From: Diphasiastrum complanatum
Lineage: Eukaryota > Streptophyta > Lycopodiopsida > Lycopodiales > Lycopodiaceae
Length of the DNA stretch: 64,000 nucleotides
NCBI GenBank assembly: GCA_029204225.1
Contig: CM055107.1
Location: 11,541,068-11,605,067 of the forward strand
Direction: 5' to 3'
The first letter of the stretch is position 1, and every line of letters begins with the position of its first letter. Positions 9,511 to 19,770 of the stretch are shown piece by piece. The position numbers and the translations under genes are program-made. Below the pieces are notes generated by a model, which searched no databases, was not told where the DNA came from, and saw nothing but the letters and a program-made list of their open reading frames with translations.

Positions 9511-10152
9511 TGTGAAGGATTTTAGATGATTCAAGATCCAATCCATGTCCCTAATCTTTGGTTACAAAAGGAGCAAACCAACAATCTTGCCAATGTAGAA
9601 AAATTAGCATCTACATACAAAATGAGATGCAAACTCTAAGAGATACTGATCAAACATGAACCAAAACATAAAATATAGTTGTTGTACGTACAATTACAGT
9701 ACCCTATTGTATTTCACACGTGTGGAACTGAAAATAGCAATAAATGATCATTCTACACATAGAATTGCAAGATAACATTATGAGAGTGCACCAATGAGCA
9801 GTAGAACTCAAAGAGGACTATGTATAATAATGAAATGAGAGAGAGAAGAGAGAAGATGTGTCTCTCCACAAGTTACATCCTTTTCTAACAGGTCCAAACC
9901 CTATTTGGCCACTTGGCTTTCCCTCCAAAATGTAAACCCTACTATTTTTGGGTCTAGATTCAATGTACCCAAAGTTCAAATTTGAATCTCTCTCAAACTC
10001 GACTACCAACTTTCCACACTTTCAAAAAGTATTTATTGAATGTATTTTAAACTAATATAACTTCAAAAAGTTTATCTCTAAGTCTAAAATGAGTTTTGGC
10101 CTCATATTGACAATTTACCAAAATATGACTAAACTTGTTGAAATCTCTCACA
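9511..10152 (-). repeat. 3' LTR of element C
   Basis: It is 642 bp, bounded by TGTGAAGG at 9511 and CTCTCACA at 10152. The length is close to the B LTRs, but sequence similarity is low. The first ~320 bp recur at 12962-13105 and 15061-15225. TTTCACACGTGTGGAA at 9712-9727 is a near copy of the palindrome in the A and B LTRs, at a different position. A GAGA-rich stretch lies at 9836-9858. Confidence 0.75.
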
Positions 10153-10165
10153 CTCCCTCGTCAAC
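10153..10165 (-). other. Polypurine tract of element C
   Basis: The minus strand reads GTTGACGAGGGAG immediately before the LTR, closely like GTTGAAGAGGGAG in element B. Confidence 0.75.
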
Positions 10166-12961
10166 TAGTTTTGTGAATGAAATGATTCCTCCATGCTTCA
10201 AACTTTGAACTTTCTAAAAAATTACAGCAACCAACCAAGTAGGTTGCACTAGTCGATGACCACGAATTCACCAAAAATTGACAATCTCCAAGTATTGGCA
10301 CCAAGTAGCTCAACACTTGAGAACTTAGGCATGGATGAGTGACATAATGAACCTCCAATAGCTTCATTTCCATCAGCAAAACCAGCCAAGAATGCTAGTA
10401 CAACTCCAACAATAAAATATTGCAAGACAATGTAGCTAGTTTGTCCATATCTTGACAATTTGCACACATCCATATGAAATTGCTCAAACATGAGATATAA
10501 CAAGTAAAGTAAACTTGAACAACACTTTCTTGATGTTTTTTTGACCTTACTTGAGTCTTCAATAAGCTACAAAAACAAATCCATAACACACAAGAAGATT
10601 ATCCAAAACATGTGAGTAAAGCAAAATGAGTCGCTTCCACTTGCTTATCTTTCTCTTGATCATCAAAAATATCAAAGATATGACCCTCTGGAAATACTCC
10701 CTCTCAAACATATGTTCTTGATCCAACAAGATCTCATCAATGCTTGATCTCGATCTTCCATAAAGGTTAGTGAAAACAATGTCATTGGTGGCACCATGAT
10801 AACTCAAAAGATAGATTCCAAACTTTCCATCCAACATGAAGTAGATATGGTGAAGATGAGTATCAAACCTAATAAATCCAGCCTCTTGAGTCCATAACAG
10901 CCCTCTTGAGTCCATAACAAACCTCAATAAGCTCACCAATGAGATCTCCCTTGCCTTGAAGAAATTGCCTCTCGATTTGCTCCATGTAGTCTTCTCCAAC
11001 CAACCTTTGGCCATGTTGATCATGAGGGATCAATTCACAATCATAGAATCCTTTGAGTTGATAAAGAGATGTGAGATTCATGACTTGGATCTTCCCGAGA
11101 ACCAATCTTCCATTGCTCTTTTCTTCATAAGACTCCCTTTTAATGATTGCATCATAAGAAGTAGAAACCTCAAAGACAGTAGAAGCCATGAAATAAATGA
11201 TTAGTACCTTCAACATAAGAATGATTGAAGTACTCTCTTTTTTCAAGTAAGAATTTCTACTCAATGTTTTAGGTAATGACTCATATGATAATAATTCTTC
11301 CTCACTATCATTCACAATGGCATCATTCAAAGTACATCCTACTTCGAACTCTTCACATACTTCTCTTCTTCTTGACTTGTAACTATCTCCCTCACCAAGT
11401 CTCTTGATAGAACCATTTGATCTATTCTCTTTGTGAAGACATGTGACTCCACTTGCTGCAAAAAATGACTTTCTTGGACTCATCACAAAAGAATGTAGAA
11501 GAACCACCTCTTTCATGCATGCAACTAGCAACATCTTTTTCCATATAATCAAAGAAATCATTAGCAACAATCTTTTCCAAGGAAGAACCTTCACCTCCAT
11601 TGATGAAGTTAGCTCTTTCCTTACCTTTCGCATGCTTGCACTTGCCATGAAGAACCATTGAAACACCATCATTATCCTCAAGACTAGCCAAGTTAGCACA
11701 AAGATGAACATCTCTAAGAAGCATATTAGATCTTGATCTAGATCTAGCATAAGGAAGCTTGTTAGACTTTGCATGAGATCCACCAATCTTATTGATGCTA
11801 AAAGGGAACTTTGGAAAGTTGAAACCAATCTCCTTTTCCATTTCATCCTTTTTGTTAGCCATAACAAAAGCATCAAACTTGAAAAGTCTACCTTGTCTAT
11901 TGCCCCTAAAAACCAAGATTTCTTCCTTTGTAATGAAACAAGCATCACCACCAAACTTTACCATGTATCCTTTCTCTATCATTTGACCAACACTTAGCAG
12001 ATTCTTTGAAAGTGAAGGAATGTAAAGAACACCATCAAGTCTTGCTTTCCTATTAGTAGAGAGACAAATAGGAATTGAACCAATACCTTCAATCACACAC
12101 TCACTACCATTGGCCATGTGAATTGCTTTCTTGGCTCCATCATAAGTGACCAAAGAAGTAAAGAACTCCTTGTGACCAGTCATGTGTGAACTAGCTCCAC
12201 CATCAATCCACCATGAATCTTTGTCATCTTCACTTGATATTAGACTTGAAGAACACATCAAAAGAGAATCACCACCACCTAGATCCTCATTATAGGTAGT
12301 AAAGTTTATTTGCTTGCTACCTTCATCTCTTTGCTTCTTCAAACATTCATTTGCAAAATGCCCTTTGATTCCACAATAGAAACATTTTAACTTTGACTTA
12401 TCTTTCTTCTTTCCAAAAGAGGAAGTCTCACCTTGATCTTGACCCTTGCCTTTGCCTTTGTCCTTGAACTTGCCTTTGACGAACATAGCCTCCTCTTCAT
12501 ATTGAGATGTTGATGTAGATCCACCTCCTCTTGATTGAAGCCTATACTCCTCATTCACCAAGATCTCGTGCAAATCCACAAAGTCTTTTGAATAGAAAAA
12601 CTTTGAACAAGATTAGCATGATCATCCAACAAGCCATTAAGTATAACTTGAACAAGTTCTACCTCCTTAATGCTTTCATCAATACATTATTGAATGTTTT
12701 AACCCTCAAAACAAAAGCATGAGTACTCTCTTCCTTCTTTTTCAAACTTTGAAAGATTTGCCTCCTAAGAGTAAGCACCCTTGATGTAGACTTGGATTCA
12801 TAAAGCTTCTTCAAGGCTTCCCAAGCCTCCAAAGATGATGTGCACTTACCAACTTCCTTGAAAAGCTCATTGGTAACATTCATCTTAATCATGTGTAGAG
12901 CCTTCTTTGTTCTCTTGTCATACCTCACTTGATCTTGTTGAGTTGATGATCTCTCCTCCAA
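10166..12961 (-). pseudogene. Element C gag-protease-Pol relic
   Basis: Gag resumes at 12961 (LEERSSTQQDQ) and runs through FNNV; frameshifts occur near 12660 and 12590. The frame at 11422-12579 carries the CCHC knuckle CFYCGIKGHFANEC, then a protease segment with SWWIDGGASSHMTGH, and LDGVLYIPSLSKNLLSV. It then passes into the region shared with element B (ARSRSRSNMLL, ANFINGGE, VANDFFDYMEKD). After another frameshift near 11420, GCTLNDAIVNDSEEE, LVLGKIQ, EEDYMEQ-like GEDYMEQIERQ and CYGLKRA follow in 10869-11420. YLLSYHGATNDIVFTN near 10790 replaces the YVDD core. Several stops follow. No integrase is recognisable. It is non-functional now. Confidence 0.75.
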
Positions 12962-13105
12962 GTGAAGGTTTTTAAATCATTCAAGATCCAATCCGTGTCC
13001 CTGATCTTTGGTTACAAAAGGAGCAAACCAACAATCCTGCCAACGTAAAAAAATCAGCATCTACATACAAAATGAGATGCAAACTCTAAGAGATACTGAT
13101 CAAAC
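12962..13105 (-). repeat. Element C 5' LTR remnant, inner part
   Basis: It matches 9512-9660 of the 3' LTR closely (GATCCAATCC, TTTGGTTACAAAAGGAGC). The copy begins at the second LTR base, fused to gag without primer site or leader. At 13105 it is interrupted by element D. Confidence 0.75.
13101..13105. repeat. Target-site duplication CAAAC, left copy (element D)
   Basis: CAAAC is present again at 15056-15060. The uninterrupted copy in the other LTR (GATCAAACATGAACC near 9651-9665) shows the empty site, which confirms the insertion. Confidence 0.93.
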
Positions 13106-13188
13106 TGAAGAAACAAAACGTTTCTATTTACAAAGCTTTGCTAGCTTTCAGCCCTCTTTCTGACGAAGATGTTCACGAACACGAAAGT
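13106..13188 (+). repeat. Element D 5' LTR, first 83 bp
   Basis: It aligns with the start of the element E LTR read on the minus strand from 26941: TGAAGAAACAAA, TGCTAGCTTTCAG, ACGAAGATGTTC. Confidence 0.85.
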
Positions 13189-14420
13189 GGGATGGAAAAA
13201 ACCTCACTTCTGTCATAAGGAAGATGAAAGATCTATTCCTATCACTACATAACTCTGGAGCCGAGAACGCAGTGTCAGCTGAGAAGCAGCTCACGTACCT
13301 GTTGAGAGCCTTACCTAGATCATTCCAGACGACGAGAACCCTGCTTGCGAAAGATCCTACCATGAAGCTCAAAAAGGCGATTGTCGAGATTTGAGAGAAA
13401 GTCGAGGCTAGAGAACATCTTAATTACAAAGATGGTTCTGACCAAGCCCTTTACGACAACAAGAAAAAATCCACGAAACAATTTAAGTCTAAGAGGGAGT
13501 CGAACCAAAGGCAGGATCGTGACCAACAAGCAGAGGGGACCATCAAAGGCAACTAGAAGAGCAAAGGGAGGTCGAAGCAGCAAGGTGGAGAAAAGAAGAC
13601 TTGCATGAGATGCAGAAGAGACGGGCATACAGTTGATACATGTTGGCTCAATCCCAAGATTGAGTGTATACACTACCAGAAAAAAGGTCATGCAACTATG
13701 GATTGCCGCCAGAACCCGAAGAATAAATCAGCACAGAACATACAGGAGAACAGCAACAGTTCATCCTATGTCGAGGAGCTCGAGAGCTCGAAGATGGGCG
13801 AAGAAACATCGAACAGAAACTGTTCGACCGCCTACATCTGTGAAGACGTATGTGCAGCGTCAACATTTGACACACACGAGGTGATCCTAGATTCAAGAGC
13901 CACCTCACACTTCCTGACATCAAGACGAATCATGTCTGATTTCAGAAGTGCAGATCCTTCAAGATTCATAGTTCTTGGAGATGAATCCAAACATCAAGTG
14001 AACGACATTGGTTCACTGTGGCTCAACACCAATGGCAGAGACAGACGGCTCGAAGACGTTCTATTCGTGCCTACACTGCAACAAGACTTACTTTTTGTAG
14101 CAAGAATAATAGATGCAAAGATGCATGTGACTTTTTTTTACGAAGCATGCAACGTGATTGATGCCAGTACTAGTACTCTGATTGCTCAAGACAGAAGAAA
14201 AAGAAATTTATATCATCTAAAAGTACGCCTACCTACAAATCAGGTGCATCAGATTCGTGATGATTCGGCAGACACTCTATGGCACAAGAGACTCTGCCAC
14301 ATGAACTCAATGGCACTTTACCAAAACAAACCATCATGGAGCGATAATAGGGGTTAGTCGCAACCAATTCGACCACCTGTGATGCATGTTTGAAAGGCAA
14401 GATGTCACGCACTCCATTCA
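13186..14420 (+). pseudogene. Element D gag-protease fragment
   Basis: It begins inside Gag (WDGK-like, then KQLTYLLRALPR-like) and runs through two zinc knuckles, protease and the LWHKRLCHMNSMALYQ block, ending at the first residues of the integrase (KGKMSRTPF). The first knuckle is intact (CMRCRRDGHTVDTC); the second has lost a Cys (CIHYQKKGHATMDC). The protease reads LDSRATSH instead of LDSGATSH, so the catalytic turn is broken. A frameshift lies near 13600 between the Gag frame and the frame at 13605-14357. It is about 1.2 kb of a roughly 4-kb gag-pol. Confidence 0.82.
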
Positions 14421-14423
14421 TTA

Positions 14424-15055
14424 TACTCTAGGTCGTGGATAATCTGCCACTCTTGTAATTTTTTGATTAATTGTAATTTAATTACTCTAATCTAAAAGGT
14501 TACAAAGAGCGACTATATACTTATTGGATGATATTTGACAGAAAGAGAGACATACACAAAAAAAAGGTAGTCTGATGCTAGTAAGCAATCAAGATGAAAT
14601 ACAGACAAGAAGCCTGCCTATGTGCGAGAGAAGTTCTGTGAGCAGGATCCATAGTGATCCACAAGTCCGCTAGTAAGCGAGACATTCACTCGTGAAAGAA
14701 CTGTATTTCTCTCATGCCAACGCACTGCGTAGATTTGCATGCAGTGCTTGAAGAATTAAATAAAAATCAATAGATGGTCTTGAATGCAAATGTGTCTGTT
14801 GTTATTCGTGTGTCTGATTCTCCCATTCATTTAATTCTGCACATTGGTTGAGCTTGTTAAATGTTGCATTAATTTATAAAATGTAGATCAACAGTGTCTG
14901 ACTACATTCTGGGTGATTGTAAGAGTGATTCCGCTGGCAGTGTCCAGCGACCACATATGAACTCTATCCGAATTGCATTGAGTCGTAGTTGTTTCGCCTT
15001 CTCGACTGTTTCGCGAAACTTTTGCGACCGCAATTCATTCTTGTGTGTGTCATCA
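14424..15055 (+). repeat. Element D 3' LTR, 5'-truncated
   Basis: It matches the element E LTR (26000-26941) read on the other strand, for example CTAGGTCGTGG, GATTGCTTACTAGCATCAGAC (as reverse complement) and the Met-like end CATCA. It contains the palindrome TTCGCGAA at 15010-15017. Confidence 0.85.
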
Positions 15056-15060
15056 CAAAC
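15056..15060. repeat. Target-site duplication CAAAC, right copy (element D)
   Basis: Matches 13101-13105. Confidence 0.93.
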
Positions 15061-15225
15061 ATGAACCAAAACATAAAATATAGTTGGATTTCCGTACAAT
15101 TATAATACCCTACTGTATTTCACACGTGTGGAACCGAAAATAGCAATAAATGATCATTCTACACATAGAATTGTAAGATAACATCATGAGAGTAGTAGAA
15201 CCCAAAGAGAACCATGTATAATGAA
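15061..15225 (-). repeat. Element C 5' LTR remnant, second part
   Basis: It continues the LTR interrupted at 13105 and matches 9661-9832 (ATGAACCAAAACATAAAATATAG; CACACGTGTGGAAC). Similarity stops near 15225, so the outer half of this LTR is lost. Confidence 0.72.
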
Positions 15226-16852
15226 CTCTAACCAAAAAATCAATTTTTTCACCATGGTATTCCAAACTCTAAACTGACTCGAACCAAAAAAACAGTGATT
15301 ACTTCATTTTGGCCGACATCGAGGTGGCATCCCGCCTCCATAGGTCCATAATTCTCACTAAAATGCTTAGAACTTAACCAAATGAGCTTTAAACGGAACC
15401 TAGTAAAAAATGCCTTTGAACACAAAGTAACAACTAACATTTCCACCATTCTAGAGCTCTTATGAAAGCCAACAACAAAATGATGTAATAAAACAAAACA
15501 CTACCTAATAACTAGCAAAATTCACATAAGACAAGCATAAAACTTACAAAAAGAATTTTGCAACACAAAAAACCTTCAAAACAAAGATATAATCAACTTC
15601 AATATGTTTGACAACCACCCAAAAAAAATCCACCAAAAATTGCAAACTATAAACACTTCAATAAAACAAAAACATCTAAAGAATATAGTAATTTAGAATG
15701 TAATCCCAGCCAAAAAAAAAAAATTGGTTTTAAAAAAGAAACAAAAACATATAACATCAATTAGATTGCTTGGATAAAATACCATATTACATTACTCTAT
15801 TTAAAAAGCTAATTCATCACCTCCAATCCCAAAGCTTGTTTGAAAGTTACCGTAAAAGAATTCATTCCATAGCTCTCTTATCCAATCAAATTGGCTCAAT
15901 TGGTTAGAATGGCATCCAAAGTTTTTCCAATACAACATGTATTCTATGGCTCTCTTACCAAATTACAAACCAAAATTAACTTTACAAATATTCAAGAATA
16001 AAATTTTTTGTCACGCTTCCAATACGAGTTTGACATTCGACTAGATAGCCATAAAATCTGAGGTAGAGCTAGGAAGAAGAATAATTCTATCGAATACCCA
16101 GTTAAATGATGGAACTTGAAAAGCAGTCTCCTTGACCCTAAGAAAATACATCTTGAATTTGATTTACATACACTTGAAGCATATCAAGCGATGATACTGG
16201 CAGAGGAAGCCAAATTACACAAGGTGGAGGCAAATTTAACCTTAGAACTCGAAAATCCAAGGATCTTCAAAGTGAAGGTGTACACAAGAATGACTTATGA
16301 TCCTTTGTCTGGCACCTAGAGGGCCAACTCAGACAAGCTATCCTCTTTTATCTTTTATCAGAGCAATGCATATGACATCAAGACTGCTTTGACATCTCAA
16401 CGTGAATCCACCGAACTTAATACATTCAGAAAAACATTGGTCATTTTGTTTTGTGCATTCCAACGTGCATTGGTTAATGCTGAGGTTAAAAAGGAAGTTG
16501 TAGACACTTGAAAAGTTGATAGCCATATAGCAAGAAGCCTGCATGTTTATTTCAGAATAACATCTCTTGAATTTCATGATTCATGTTACAAAAATTGTCT
16601 TGAATACAGCATCCAAGCCATTACCTTGGCAGTTATAAAAACAGCAACTCGAATATCTACATAAATCTTACCATCTGATTGACTTCGATCATATCATGTA
16701 GCTGGGACAAGTGAATTTGATGCTTCAGCACTTGCAGTGATTGAATTCGATACGATGAAGAAAGCCTAAACAAAAGATTGTACGCATTATGCACGGATAC
16801 TGACTTCCAGTGAAGTGCATATCATCTTTTATACAATGCTTGTAGCTTATTT
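15226..16852. other. A-rich spacer downstream of the DCC gene, no gene seen
   Basis: This is AT-rich DNA with A runs near 15710 and scattered short frames. The frame at 16116-16319 (67 codons) has no recognisable domain. The part next to 16852 probably includes the 3' UTR of the minus-strand gene, but I see no decisive poly(A) signal. Confidence 0.4.
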
Positions 16853-17097
16853 TTAGTCTTTGCTTTCTTCCTCTTCATGATTCTGCCTACTCCACTCTTC
16901 AAGCAGCTCCTCTCTGTCAATAAACCGATCAAGGACATCTTTGGAAGGTAAAATACATCCCGTTGATCGACCAAACCACTTGTAGCGTCTTGCAGCCACC
17001 ACGTCGTAGATGGCATCACGTACCGGCCCAGGAATCAGCAGAAAACTGCTTAGGGCCGAGTAAGGAGGTGGCAAATATGAGGCCACTTTTATAGCAG
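16853..17097 (-). CDS. DCC gene, last exon
   Basis: The acceptor is TTTGTGCAG/CT at 17098/17097. The exon is 245 bp: two bases complete an Ala codon, then 80 codons and TAA at 16853-16855. It encodes AIKVASYLPPPYS through the acidic tail HEEEESKD. RRYKWFG and DRFIDREEL identify the family. Confidence 0.9.
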
Positions 17098-17824
17098 CTG
17101 CACAAAGGCAGAGAAAATTAAAGCACAAACTTTTTGCATACATCAGCTCCTAGAATTCATAAACCACGCATATGGCAACAACATATTGTGCGAAATGCAA
17201 ATCTACTGACAGGTTGCTGAAAAAAGATCATTCCAACTGCGTAGAGCTCTTTGGTGCAGAAAGTTTACAACTACTAATGCAAATGCACACGCTGCTGACA
17301 AATTTCTTTCCGCAAAGCTAAAAGGATGGCACCAATACAGTATTAAACTTGGGAATCAAGCAGTTTTAGAAAGGATGTTCAAAAGTTGAAGACAGCATGA
17401 TATTGAAGTACGATTCTAGTCTTTACACTAGCCACTCACAACCATAGCTTGCATAGCCCTCTCTTTCAGCTGAGAGCCAGTTTTAGGTTCTATTTTAGAT
17501 TAAGTTCCAGTTTCAGTCACATTTCCACTTTCCACTATAATATGAGTCATTATTTCTTATTGGAGATGTCTTGTGCTCCCACAACATGAAATGTAATTTT
17601 CAGTCTTACATACCTGTCGTATCGTAAAGACATCAATAAATCTTTCTTTCTTTTTCTCACTCAACACGAAGATGCCATTATTGCACAATCACATTAGAAC
17701 ACAAAGGAGATAACACACAACATCATAAATTTTATTACTCAATATAAGACGAGTACATGCCATATCATAGGCTTCAGAATTGCCGTTCTCTACCCATGCA
17801 AGACTCTAGGACGCCCAATATGAA

Positions 17825-17878
<54 letters not shown>

Positions 17879-18173
17879 ACATTATTGCTATTTTTCCTAA
17901 AACCCTAAAAAAACCCTAAAAAATTAAAAAACAGCACCTCTCTCTCTCCTATGCACGCCTCTCCTTCTCTCTTGCCTTTCTATTTCTCTTTCTAGAAACT
18001 TCTCTTTCTATGAATTTCTAAAGTCACATGTTCTCTCTCTAGAAATTTCTAAAGTCACATGTCATTTTCAAGCATTTCAAATGCACTTCAAATGCCCTTC
18101 AAATAAACTTTAGGGCAAACGTGGCCCAATCCAAATTCTCAGTAAGTACAATTTTCACGTGCATGAATTCTGA

Positions 18174-18219
<46 letters not shown>

Positions 18220-19730
18220 GCTGAGCCCAAATTTCACACAACACAATGAGTCCCACAAACTAGGATGCAAGCCTATTTATACCTAGGCCCTAAACATCCC
18301 AAAACACAATTATGGGGCAATCTAGGTCTCCACCGACCTCGATGGGGAACAATGCCCACACTTGGAGTAATCCAGCAGGTCAAATCTAGTAGGCAAGACT
18401 ATAGGCTCAAAGTTCATGCCTAGGGACTTATTACATGGCCACACATAATACATAGATAGTGTGTTTGCAGACTTAACATGACTTTTACATACAACAAACA
18501 GGCCTACTGCTAATGGACTCACAAGGACAAAATCAGCATTATTCTTAACAACCCCCTTAATGACTATTTCAACTAACATGACAACTTTATGACTCATAAC
18601 ACTTATTCATAGTATGTACAAGGATTAGTTCAATGAAGATTCATTTGGAAGACATTTGTGTCATCTTTGTCAATTTTATAGATCCAAAGAATCTCAATAC
18701 TTTGGCTTCTGAATTCTAATGTGTTAAAACGTTTTTGAAATGTCCTGCATTTTTCCAACAACCTTTGCAATTCTAAAAACTACTAAAGGCTTTTCTTAAA
18801 TGTTTGGTTGGAGCTTGTTTGAACTTCAAATTCCATTCACAAAGATTTGACCTCCTCGATTTAAATTGCCTAGGAACTATGGTCCAAGAACTGCCTCTCA
18901 ATTCCTTCATTTCAACAAAATGCATGGAAGTCTGAGCTTATGTACTCACCTCCATTATCGGATCTGAGTATTTTTTATTTCTTTCATGTTTTTCTTTCAG
19001 CATAGTTTTTGAAATCCTTGAACTTTGCTAGAAAGTAGACAAAGGTCATGTGGGTTAGATCATCAATGAAAGTATATATGCAGCCTGAGAGTGAAGGTAC
19101 CTTTGGTGGTCCACACAAGTATGAGTGAATAAGCCCAAGAATTTCCTTTGCTCTAATTCCCTCATGCGTAAATGGCTCACGATGATGTTTTCCCTTTCAT
19201 ACAAGATTCACAAGAACTTATCTGCGTATTCGAAATTTTGAATCCATTCACCATCTGTTTCTCTGACATCTAATACAATGCATTCATGTTGGAACTTGGA
19301 GTATCAGACAACTGATTCAAGCTTGAAGCAAGTGTTCTTGTTCAATTCATTTCACCAAATGTATTAGCAGCCTCTCTATGCAGCACATGCGTTGCGTCTT
19401 ATAGACAACCATTACTCAGTGCAGACTTTGTTTCTTCAATACAAACTGATCCATCAGCATCATTCCCAACATATACTGATATGTTAATGCTACCAACACT
19501 ATTGCAATCAAAGATCTAATCAAAGTTAATAACATTACAATTATCATTGTTCAAATAGTCTTCAATTGTACCTCTATGTTTCATTTGCACAAACATTCTT
19601 TTTGAACTAGTATAATAGAGACCTCATTTCTGTTTCGTTTTATTCTATTTGGGTATGCTCCCATAGTTACATACACACTTGAAATGTCCTCCATAGTCTT
19701 AGATACCTTTTCATAGCTCACAAGTTTATT

Positions 19731-19770
<40 letters not shown>

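Larger units (their letters stand above)
13106..15055 (+). mobile_element. Element D: internally deleted copia element
   Basis: It spans 1,950 bp, starts TGAAGAAACAAA, ends GTGTCATCA and is flanked by CAAAC. It belongs to the same family as elements E and H. The order is the first 83 bp of a 5' LTR, a gag to early-integrase segment, then about 630 bp of 3' LTR. Two internal deletions removed the rest of the 5' LTR, primer site and gag start (junction 13186-13188, AGT shared by both sides) and everything from the integrase to inside the 3' LTR (junction near 14421). Confidence 0.88.
9511..15225 (-). mobile_element. Element C: decayed copia element, interrupted by D
   Basis: On the minus strand, right to left: remnant 5' LTR (12962-13105 plus 15061-15225, split by element D), gag, protease and Pol relic (12961-10165), polypurine tract and 3' LTR (9511-10152). 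Primer site, leader and the first 45 or so Gag residues are missing, because the LTR edge is fused directly to gag at 12961/12962. The 5' LTR is also cut at its outer end, so no target duplication is visible. It is related to element B through Gag and the whole Pol relic, but its LTR sequence differs. Confidence 0.75.
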
